Shown here: positions 10,498 through 15,770 of the stretch, one piece after another | Position numbering within the stretch: position 1 is the stretch's first letter | Layout of the letters: the number at the start of each line of letters is the position of its first letter | DNA from: an uncultured Alphaproteobacteria bacterium | GTDB taxonomy: Bacteria > Pseudomonadota > Alphaproteobacteria > Rhizobiales > Ancalomicrobiaceae | Direction of reading: 5' to 3' | Assembly: GCA_937919435.1 (NCBI GenBank) | Contig: CALFRR010000015.1 | Location: forward strand, 1-16,748 | DNA length: 16,748 nucleotides | Position numbers and translations under genes: made by a program | The notes under the pieces: model-generated | The model's database searches: none | The model's input: only the letters and a program-made list of their open reading frames with translations | Told to the model about the DNA's origin: nothing

Positions 10498-10932
10498 ATG
10501 CAGACTCTCCTCCCCGCGGCGCCGGAAACGCACGCGGGATACGTCCATGTTCTGGAAGACGATCCGGGTGTCGCCGACAGCCTGCGCTTCGTGCTGCAGG
10601 CGCACGGCCTCGACGTCGTCCTCCATCCGGACGCGGAGAGTTTCTTCGAAGCTCAGCCGCCCGGCGCCGACGATGCGGTGATCGTCGATCTGGGCCTGCC
10701 GGGCATCGGCGGGGCGCAGGTGATCCGTTGGTTGGCGCGCCTGTCGCCGACCCCGCGGATCGTCGCCATCACCGGTCAGACCCAGAAGGCGATCGACGGC
10801 GAGTTGAGGGACCTGCCGCCGATCCGTCTGCTCCGCAAGCCGCTCTCCGGGGCCGCTCTCGATGCGTTGCTGGAAGTCGTGGAGGGTGCCTCTTCGTGCA
10901 CCGTTCTGCCTGAAATCTATGCAATCGTTTGA
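10498..10932 (+). CDS. Stand-alone receiver-domain (single-domain response regulator) protein
   Basis: A 144-residue protein that is almost entirely one CheY-like receiver domain with no output domain. All phosphorylation residues are present: Glu20-Asp21-Asp22 in HVLEDDPG, acceptor Asp64 in VIVDLGLPG, Thr92 in VAITGQT, and Lys114 in LLRKPLSG. The first 13 residues and the last 15 or so lie outside the domain. It sits between fixJ and fixK on the same strand, so FixL is the natural candidate phosphodonor. It could be a phosphate sink or a feedback protein analogous to FixT, or an adaptor for another partner. From memory, a receiver-only gene occupies a similar place in the Bradyrhizobium fixLJ-fixK2 cluster. 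The start is uncertain: ATG 10498 (weak ribosome site) or TTG 10465, which has AGGAG at 10446-10450 but 14 bases away. Confidence 0.85.
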   Translation: MQTLLPAAPETHAGYVHVLEDDPGVADSLRFVLQAHGLDVVLHPDAESFFEAQPPGADDAVIVDLGLPGIGGAQVIRWLARLSPTPRIVAITGQTQKAIDGELRDLPPIRLLRKPLSGAALDALLEVVEGASSCTVLPEIYAIV

Positions 10933-10942
10933 GACCTTCGGC

Positions 10943-10950
10943 GTAAGTAG
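10943..10950 (+). promoter_or_regulatory. FixJ-type binding site upstream of fixK
   Basis: GTAAGTAG matches the GTAMGTAG form of FixJ target sites known from rhizobia (as I recall the consensus). It lies in the spacer between the receiver gene and fixK. It is centred about 49 bases before the start inferred from a possible promoter (TTGTGA 10961-10966, TAGCTT 10984-10989), the distance range in which FixJ works at fixK promoters. Neighbouring fixJ makes it plausible. Eight bases alone would not be significant. Confidence 0.55.
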
Positions 10951-10960
10951 GCGAACGGGA

Positions 10961-10989
10961 TTGTGAAGCCGGCGAGCTGTTTCTAGCTT
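10961..10989 (+). promoter_or_regulatory. Possible fixK promoter
   Basis: TTGTGA (10961-10966) and TAGCTT (10984-10989) are separated by 17 bases and face fixK. Transcription would start near 10996 and leave a leader of about 190 bases. Both hexamers are imperfect, as expected for an activator-dependent promoter. Support comes from the FixJ-type site just upstream. Confidence 0.35.
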
Positions 10990-11068
10990 CGTCTTCGAGG
11001 GGAACTCCCTGAAACCGCGCGGGGTTGCCGGAAGGACGGCCGGTGATCCGAAGAGCGTGGTGGCGATC

Positions 11069-11107
11069 GTGGGAGTATCCCACCGGGAAGCCCCGGTGTT
11101 TTCCCGG
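11069..11107 (+). terminator. Overlapping hairpins with terminator-like stem ahead of fixK
   Basis: Three stems share bases: GTGGGA-gta-TCCCAC (11069-11083); CACCGGG-aagc-CCCGGTG followed by TTTT (11081-11102), which has the form of an intrinsic terminator; and CCGGGAA/TTCCCGG (11083-11089 with 11101-11107). They cannot all form at once. The simple reading is a terminator for the fixJ/receiver transcript. If fixK is transcribed from near 10996, the same structure lies in its leader and could act as an attenuator. Confidence 0.45.
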
Positions 11108-11187
11108 AACTGCGCTCGACCCCGCGGACGAGCGTCGCGCGGGTGATCCGCACGGCGGCGGGGCGGCGATGCGAAGAGGAGGGCATC

Positions 11188-11898
11188 ATGGCCTACACCG
11201 AACGAGTCTGGGGCAATGCCGGCTCTCCCGCCCGGGCGAACGGCGCCGAGAGCGAGGACGGTTGGCAGGAGTTCGCCCGTTCTCCGCGCGTCAAGACCCA
11301 GCGCTACGGCGCCCATGATGCGATCTTCTACGAGGGCGATCCGGCCGAGCGCGTCTACGAGTTGATCGAAGGCGCGGTGATGCTGTTCAAGCTGCTGCCC
11401 GACGGCCGTCGTCAGGTGGTCGAGGTGATCGGCCCGGACTCGCTGTTCGGGGTCGTCGCCGGCCGCCATTTCGACTGCAACGCCGAGACCCTCACCCCGT
11501 CGGTGGTGCGCGTCCTCGACCGGCGCGAGCTCGAGGCGTCGCCGGAGTTCCAGGCCCACGTCTCGCGCTGCCTGAGGCGGCAGATCGAACGCCTGCACGA
11601 CCACGCCCTGCTGCTCGGCCGCAAGTCGGCCTTCGAGCGGGTCGCTTCGTTCCTGATCCGCTTCGTGCCCGGCCGCGGCATCAACGGCTGTGCCGGCCCG
11701 CAGAACGAGAAGGACGAGGAGGTGATCGAGCTGGCGATGACCCGCCAGGAGATCGCCGACTACCTCGGGCTGACCATCGAGACGGTCAGCCGGGTGATCT
11801 CGGATCTGAAGCGGCGCGGTCTGATCACCATCGAGAAGCAGGATCGCATCCGCATCACCGACGTCTGCGGCATTTGCCATCAGACCGGGACGCGCTAA
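11188..11898 (+). CDS. fixK: CRP/FNR-family transcription regulator FixK
   Basis: A 236-residue regulator with an N-terminal cyclic-nucleotide-binding-like beta-roll (about residues 30-140), a dimer helix (CLRRQIERLHDHALLLGRKSAFERVASFLIRF) and a C-terminal helix-turn-helix. The recognition helix has Glu198, Ser201 and Arg202 (IETVSRV), the combination that reads TTGAT-N4-ATCAA. The N-terminus lacks the cysteine cluster that holds the FNR iron-sulfur centre, which makes it FixK type rather than an FNR oxygen sensor. In relatives FixK, made when FixJ is active, switches on cbb3 oxidase and anaerobic heme genes; suitable boxes stand before hemN and ccoN in this window. ATG 11188 has AGGAGG just upstream. 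The tail ends in Cys227-x-x-Cys230-His231, unusual for this family. Other cysteines lie in the beta-roll, dimer helix and hinge. Confidence 0.92.
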   Translation: MAYTERVWGNAGSPARANGAESEDGWQEFARSPRVKTQRYGAHDAIFYEGDPAERVYELIEGAVMLFKLLPDGRRQVVEVIGPDSLFGVVAGRHFDCNAETLTPSVVRVLDRRELEASPEFQAHVSRCLRRQIERLHDHALLLGRKSAFERVASFLIRFVPGRGINGCAGPQNEKDEEVIELAMTRQEIADYLGLTIETVSRVISDLKRRGLITIEKQDRIRITDVCGICHQTGTR

Positions 11899-11910
11899 CC
11901 TCCCGCGTCG

Positions 11911-11951
11911 GGCGGAGCCGTCGCTCCGCCGCCGGCGACCTCGGGTCGCCG
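11911..11951. terminator. Tandem hairpins downstream of fixK
   Basis: Two perfect 8-bp stems stand almost end to end 12 bases after the fixK stop codon: GGCGGAGC-cgtc-GCTCCGCC (11911-11930) and CGGCGACC-tcg-GGTCGCCG (11933-11951). Neither is followed by a T-run. They probably end or dampen fixK transcription, or protect its 3' end, before the hydrolase gene whose ribosome site begins at 11957. Confidence 0.5.
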
Positions 11952-11973
11952 ACGTCGGGGAGGTGGACTGCCG

Positions 11974-13083
11974 ATGATGCGACCGTGGTCGATCGCCGCG
12001 ATCCTCTTCTGTGCATCGGCGGTCGCGGCCGCCGCCGGCGTGGTCGAGACCCGTACCACCATCCCCGCGAGGTTCGGCTCCGCCGAACTGGCGCTCGAGG
12101 CGATCGTCGTCCGCCCCGAGATCGGCGAGCGCTTCCCGCTCGCCCTCGTCGTCCATGGTGCCGCGCCGCACAAGGAGGCGGAGTTCTCGCTCGAGAACAA
12201 CCGGCAATGGGCGATCGATCTCGCCGAACGGGGCTTCCTGGCGGTCGCCTTCGCCCGTCGCGGCCACGGCCGATCGGAAGGCGAAGCGTTCCGCTCGGTC
12301 GGCAACTGTGCCCGCCCGGCGGTCGGCGGCTATTTCGGCCACCATGCCGAGGACGTCGCCGCGGTGCTCGAGGTGCTGCGCCGCCGTCCCGACGTCGATC
12401 CCGGCCGGACCCTGCTGCTCGGCAAGTCGGTCGGCGGCATGCTCGCCCTCGATCTCGCGGGGCGGGCGGTGCCGCCGGTCACCGCGGTGATCAACGTCTC
12501 CGGCGGCGTCCGTATCGGCGATCCCAAGGTTCCCTCGTGCGCCGAGATCGATGCGAAGCTGGTCGACGAAGTGGCCCGCTTCGGCGCCGCCGCGGCGAAG
12601 GTGCCGACCCTCTGGATCTATGCCGAGAACGACGCCTGGTTCCCACCGGCGATCGCCCGGCGGATGTTCGACGCCTACACCGGTGCCGGCGGGCGCGGCG
12701 TGCTGCACGTCTTCGGCCCTTCGGGAACCGACGGGCACGGGCTGTTCCAGAGCTTCGAGGGCAAGCGGCGGCTGTGGCCGGTGATCGACGCCTTCCTGCG
12801 CGACAACCGCCTGCCGACCTGGACCGACGACACGGTTCGCCGGCTCGCCGAGGCGCTTCCGGCTCCCTGCCGCGGACTGGTCGCGACCTATGTGGCGGAG
12901 ATCCCGTCCCACAAGGCGATCGCGGTGACCACCGGCGAAGGTCGGATGCGCTGTTTCTGGGCCGGCAAGGCGAAGGCCACCAGCGAGGCCGAAGCGGCGG
13001 CCAACGCCGTCGACCACTGCGCCAAGTCCTCCGGCTCCGCCTGCAGGGTGGTGGCGATCGACCTCGAGCCCTATAGACCATGA
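11974..13083 (+). CDS. Exported alpha/beta hydrolase with a Cys-containing C-terminal module
   Basis: A 369-residue predicted periplasmic or secreted hydrolase. A signal peptide (MMRPWSIAAILFCASAVAAAA) leads the protein. The alpha/beta-hydrolase core has an LVVHGAAPH oxyanion region, an AFARRGHGRSEG turn, nucleophile Ser152 in LLGKSVGGML, Asp220 in YAENDAWFPP, and His255 in GTDGHGLFQ, a complete triad resembling dienelactone-hydrolase-like esterases. After about residue 290 comes a separate module with HKAIAVTTGEG, a run of alanine/glutamate (ATSEAEAAANAVDHC) and two cysteines (AVDHC, SACRVVAID), reminiscent of DUF4189-like tails. The substrate is unknown. The ATG at 11974 has GGGGAGG at 11957-11963; ATG 11977 is an alternative. 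It follows fixK by 75 bases, but hairpins separate them, so co-regulation is not shown. Confidence 0.8.
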   Translation: MMRPWSIAAILFCASAVAAAAGVVETRTTIPARFGSAELALEAIVVRPEIGERFPLALVVHGAAPHKEAEFSLENNRQWAIDLAERGFLAVAFARRGHGRSEGEAFRSVGNCARPAVGGYFGHHAEDVAAVLEVLRRRPDVDPGRTLLLGKSVGGMLALDLAGRAVPPVTAVINVSGGVRIGDPKVPSCAEIDAKLVDEVARFGAAAAKVPTLWIYAENDAWFPPAIARRMFDAYTGAGGRGVLHVFGPSGTDGHGLFQSFEGKRRLWPVIDAFLRDNRLPTWTDDTVRRLAEALPAPCRGLVATYVAEIPSHKAIAVTTGEGRMRCFWAGKAKATSEAEAAANAVDHCAKSSGSACRVVAIDLEPYRP

Positions 13084-13128
13084 GGCCGGCCGTCGACGCG
13101 GTGTGAGTCCGCCGTCGCGTCCGGCCGC

Positions 13129-13152
13129 GCCCCGACCCGCGGGTGTCGGGGC
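13129..13152. terminator. Hairpin between hydrolase and ybaK genes
   Basis: GCCCCGAC (13129-13136) and GTCGGGGC (13145-13152) form a perfect 8-bp stem around an 8-base loop that can itself pair partly. It lies 45 bases after the hydrolase stop codon and 33 before the ybaK start. No T-run follows, so it is at best a GC-rich, terminator-like hairpin. Confidence 0.35.
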
Positions 13153-13185
13153 GGCTCCGCCCGAAACCGTTCGAGAGGTTCTCCC

Positions 13186-13662
13186 TTGGCCGCGACTCCC
13201 GCCACCACCTTCCTGAAGGCGAAGAAGATCGACTTCTCGCTTCTCGAATACGCCCACGATCCGCGCGCCGAGGCCTATGGGCTCGAGGCGGCGGAGAAGC
13301 TCGGGCTCGATCCGGCGACGGTGTTCAAGACCCTGGTCGTCTGCGACGGGGCGAAGGCCCATGCCCTGGCGCTGGTGCCGGTGGCGTCGAAGCTCGGCCT
13401 GCCGGCGGCGGCGAAGGCGCTCGGCTGGAAGCGCGCCGAGATGGGCGACAAGGCCGATGCCCAGCGGTTGACCGGTTACGTGCTCGGTGGGATCTCGCCG
13501 TTCGGCACCAAGCGCCCGCTCCCCGTCGTCGCCGACGAAGCGCTGATGCTGCCGGAGAAGGTCCGGGTCTCCGGCGGCCGCCGCGGCCTCGAGATCGAGA
13601 TCGCCCCGGCCGATCTGGTCGCCGTGCTGGCGGCGACCGTCGCGGAGATCGCCGTCGACTGA
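13186..13662 (+). CDS. ybaK: YbaK-family Cys-tRNA(Pro) deacylase
   Basis: A 158-residue cytosolic protein of the YbaK/ProX/EbsC editing family. YbaK hydrolyses cysteine mischarged onto tRNA-Pro, working in trans with prolyl-tRNA synthetase. The sequence shows the expected blocks: N-terminal TPATTFLKAKKIDFSLLEYAHD, the essential lysine Lys48 in DPATVFKTLVV, ALALVPVASKLGLPAAAKALG, and the GGISPFG loop before KRPLPVVADE. Length matches the E. coli protein (159). The TTG at 13186 is used as start because a GAGAGG-like ribosome site lies just upstream and the family's N-terminus begins here. The gene ends 16 bases before the convergent hemN. It has no obvious link to the oxygen-response genes around it. 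Confidence 0.9.
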   Translation: MAATPATTFLKAKKIDFSLLEYAHDPRAEAYGLEAAEKLGLDPATVFKTLVVCDGAKAHALALVPVASKLGLPAAAKALGWKRAEMGDKADAQRLTGYVLGGISPFGTKRPLPVVADEALMLPEKVRVSGGRRGLEIEIAPADLVAVLAATVAEIAVD

Positions 13663-13678
13663 GCCGGCGGCGGGTGGC

Positions 13679-15049
13679 TCACACCGCCACCGAATGCCGC
13701 GCGGCGGCGCGGGCGAGGTGGGCGTCGAAGGCGGCGGCGACGATCCGGACCAGCGGTCGACCCGCCTCGGTGACCTCCAGCCGGTCGTGGTCGAGCACGC
13801 AGAGCCCGTCGTCGATCGCTTCGGCGAGCCGGTCGAAGGAATCGGCGATCGCCGCGATGCCGACCCCGTGGGCGGCACAGACCGCGGCGAGGTCGACCCG
13901 CCAGTCGCACATCACCCGCTCGATGATCTCGCCGCGCAGCCGGTCGTCGTCGTCGAGCCGCCGCCCCTTCCAGGTGGCCAGCCGGCCGGCGCCGATCGCC
14001 CGCCGCCAGCGGCCGATGTCCGGATCGTTCTGCAGGAAGCCCTCGGGAGTTCGGCCGATCGACGAGGCGCCGAAGCCGATCAGCGTGTCGCAGGCGTCGG
14101 TGGTGTAGCCCTGGAAGTTGCGGTGCAGCCGTCCCTCGCGGGCGGCGACCGCCATCTCGTCGTCGCCGCGGGCGAAGTGGTCGAGACCGATCGCCACGTA
14201 GCCCGCCGTCTCCAGCGCCACCCGGGCGGTGTGCTCGAGCCGCAGCCGTTCCGACGCACCGGGCAGCGACGCCTCGTCGATCAGCCGCTGATGCTTCTTG
14301 AACCACGGCACGTGGGCGTAGCCGAACAGCGCGATCCGGCTCGGATCGAAGGCTTCGGCGAGGGCGATCGTCCGCTCGATGGTCGCCGCGCTCTGGTGCG
14401 GCAGGCCGTACATCAGGTCGAAGTTGATCGCGCCGATCCCGGCGCCGCGCAGCGCCGCGACCGCCGCCGCCACCGTCTCGTACGGCTGGAGCCGGCCGAT
14501 CGCCTCCTGCACCGTGGCGTCGAAGTCCTGGACGCCGAGGCTCGCCCGGGTGACACCGAGCTCGGCGAGCACCGCGGCGAGCTCGGGCGTGACGGTGCGC
14601 GGATCGAGTTCGATCGCGTGTTCGATCGTCGGCGCGAAGGCGAAGGCCGAGCGCAGCCGCCGCACCACCGCCCGCAGCTGGGCCGGCGGCATCAGGCTCG
14701 GGGTTCCGCCGCCCCAGTGGATGTGGGCGACCGGCAGCCGCCGGCCCGCGCCGATCGCCGCGGCGACCAGATCGATCTCGGCGACCAGTCCCTCGGCGTA
14801 GTCGATCACCGGATCGTCGCGCAGCGCCGCCTTGGTGTGGCAGCCGCAGTAGTGGCAGATCGACCGGCAGTAGGGGACGTGCAGATAGAGCGACACCGGC
14901 CGGTCGCCGTCGAGGCGGGCGAGCCATCGGGCGGCGGCCTCCGGCCCGACGCTCTCCTCGAAGTGGGGCGCGGTCGGATAGCTGGTGTAGCGCGGCACCG
15001 CGCGGCTGGCGTACTTCAGTTCGACGGCAGGGTTCATGGCCGACACCAT
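13679..15049 (-). CDS. hemN: Oxygen-independent coproporphyrinogen III oxidase
   Basis: A 456-residue radical-SAM enzyme that converts coproporphyrinogen III to protoporphyrinogen IX without oxygen in heme synthesis. The radical-SAM cluster motif is Cys61-x3-Cys65-x2-Cys68, with Cys70 next (YCRSICHYCGC). PRYTSYPTA at residues 19-27, HWGGGTPS, GVQDFDATVQEAIGR, FDLMYGLPHQS, DHFARGDDEMAVA and LHRNFQGYTT are hallmarks of true HemN rather than the related HemW. Length matches (E. coli 457). The ATG at 15047-15049 has AAGGA seven bases upstream. A second ATG at 15035-15037 lacks a ribosome site. A perfect FNR/FixK box lies just upstream, so induction at low oxygen is expected, consistent with nearby fixK. 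ybaK converges on it with a 16-base gap. Confidence 0.95.
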   Translation of the reverse strand: MVSAMNPAVELKYASRAVPRYTSYPTAPHFEESVGPEAAARWLARLDGDRPVSLYLHVPYCRSICHYCGCHTKAALRDDPVIDYAEGLVAEIDLVAAAIGAGRRLPVAHIHWGGGTPSLMPPAQLRAVVRRLRSAFAFAPTIEHAIELDPRTVTPELAAVLAELGVTRASLGVQDFDATVQEAIGRLQPYETVAAAVAALRGAGIGAINFDLMYGLPHQSAATIERTIALAEAFDPSRIALFGYAHVPWFKKHQRLIDEASLPGASERLRLEHTARVALETAGYVAIGLDHFARGDDEMAVAAREGRLHRNFQGYTTDACDTLIGFGASSIGRTPEGFLQNDPDIGRWRRAIGAGRLATWKGRRLDDDDRLRGEIIERVMCDWRVDLAAVCAAHGVGIAAIADSFDRLAEAIDDGLCVLDHDRLEVTEAGRPLVRIVAAAFDAHLARAAARHSVAV

Positions 15050-15073
15050 GCGGTGATCCTTCGCGCTCGATCC

Positions 15074-15087
15074 TTGATTCGGATCAA
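15074..15087. promoter_or_regulatory. Perfect FNR/FixK box upstream of hemN
   Basis: TTGATTCGGATCAA is an exact TTGAT-N4-ATCAA site. Its centre is 31.5 bases before the preferred hemN ATG (15049) and 43.5 before the next ATG (15037). It is very probably bound by the FixK encoded in this window or by an FNR paralogue. Confidence 0.88.
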
Positions 15088-15330
15088 TCGGCCTCGGAGA
15101 TCGGCGGTGCCGACGAGGTCCGTCGCCGCGCCGTCCCCGCACCGCCTTCGATCCGGCCGCGACATTTTCGCAAGGTGACACGAAACTCCGGCCGAAACGA
15201 GACACGTCGGCGGCATCGTCCCCGCACTTTCGGTCGCATCCGTGCTGCACTGCGGTACGTCCCGGGCCGATCGGCCGAAACGCCGCGCCGCCCGGTCTCC
15301 GCCGCGGATCGGGGGTGTCCCCGATCCGGT

Positions 15331-15344
15331 TGTCATCTCTGACA
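15331..15344. promoter_or_regulatory. TGTCA-N4-TGACA dyad in the hemN-ccoN region
   Basis: Perfect 5-base arms around TCTC, with the same 5-4-5 geometry as CRP/FNR-family sites but a different half-site. It lies about 213 bases upstream of the ccoN FNR box. The binding protein is unknown; chance is possible. Confidence 0.25.
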
Positions 15345-15550
15345 TTTTTCGAATGGAGCGGGGGCCGGAGCGGTGGCCTTCCGCGTCGTCGACGGGTGAT
15401 CCGGGGGCTCGCCGATGCGCTCCCGAGTCGTTCGTCGATAGGTATTTCGACGTTCTCATCGGGGCTTCCCGGCGCAGGTAGGATCTCTGCAGGCATCGGA
15501 TCGATGCGTTGCGGCAAACCCTCCGACACTGTTAGACGTTCGGGTGTCTG

Positions 15551-15564
15551 TTGACCTGAATCAA
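15551..15564 (+). promoter_or_regulatory. FNR/FixK box of the ccoN promoter
   Basis: TTGACCTGAATCAA matches TTGAT-N4-ATCAA at nine of ten positions. Its centre lies 32 bases before a TACGGT element (15587-15592). With transcription starting near 15599 the box is at -41.5, the classical activating position. Confidence 0.8.
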
Positions 15565-15586
15565 AGTTTGGGCGTTGGGTCCGACC

Positions 15587-15592
15587 TACGGT
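15587..15592 (+). promoter_or_regulatory. Inferred -10 element of ccoN
   Basis: TACGGT keeps the first T, the second-position A and the last T of TATAAT. It sits at the distance from the FNR box expected for class II activation, which would start transcription near 15599. Confidence 0.4.
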
Positions 15593-15610
15593 CCGACCGA
15601 TACCCTCCGG

Positions 15611-15657
15611 CGGCCCGATGCCGCCCTTCTCCGAACGGGGAGGGCGGCATCGGGCCG
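15611..15657 (+). repeat. Long perfect hairpin at the 5' end of the ccoN leader
   Basis: CGGCCCGATGCCGCCC and its exact complement, plus one further T-A pair, form a stem of at least 16 pairs, extendable inward by G-U pairs to a small CGAAC loop. Four more outer pairs form beyond one mismatch. It begins about 12 bases after the inferred transcription start, so it should cap the 5' end of the ccoN mRNA. It may stabilise the message or act as a repeat element. Confidence 0.6.
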
Positions 15658-15688
15658 GCGGAAATCGAGGTGGGCGGCCGGATCGCGG

Positions 15689-15740
15689 CCCCGGGCGGGA
15701 GGGCTTTCCCGAGCGGGTGCGGCGGTCGGACCGCCCGGGG
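15689..15740 (+). repeat. Second inverted repeat in the ccoN leader
   Basis: CCCCGGGCGG (15689-15698) pairs perfectly with CCGCCCGGGG (15731-15740) around a 32-base loop. The loop includes a smaller competing stem, CGGTC/GACCG (15723-15727 with 15729-15733). The repeat ends 20 bases before the weak ribosome site of ccoN, so it could affect translation. Confidence 0.4.
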
Positions 15741-15770
15741 GCGTATCGAATTGAACGAACGGGGCGAACG

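Larger units (their letters stand above)
15050..15770. other. Divergent hemN-ccoN control region
   Basis: A 721-base region with no credible gene: the open frames across it give Arg/Ser/Pro-rich translations and resemble no family. It holds two FNR/FixK-type boxes (15074-15087 and 15551-15564), a TGTCA-N4-TGACA dyad (15331-15344), an inferred ccoN promoter, and two large inverted repeats in the ccoN leader (15611-15657, 15689-15740). The middle, about 15090-15330, shows nothing I can assign, although it is long enough for further sites or a small RNA. Confidence 0.6.

Noticed and set aside
11866..11883. CxxCH in FixK as a covalent heme-c site
   Set aside because: Heme c attachment needs export, and FixK has no signal peptide and is a cytosolic DNA-binding protein. 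A thiol or metal role is kept as a finding instead.
10441..13878. A 1145-codon minus-strand frame across fixK, the hydrolase and ybaK
   Set aside because: It has no family motifs and lies opposite four well-recognised genes. It is a low-stop shadow frame.
15050..15770. Small open frames in the hemN-ccoN region as genes
   Set aside because: Their translations are Arg/Ser/Pro-rich, they overlap each other on both strands, and regulatory sites and inverted repeats explain the region better.
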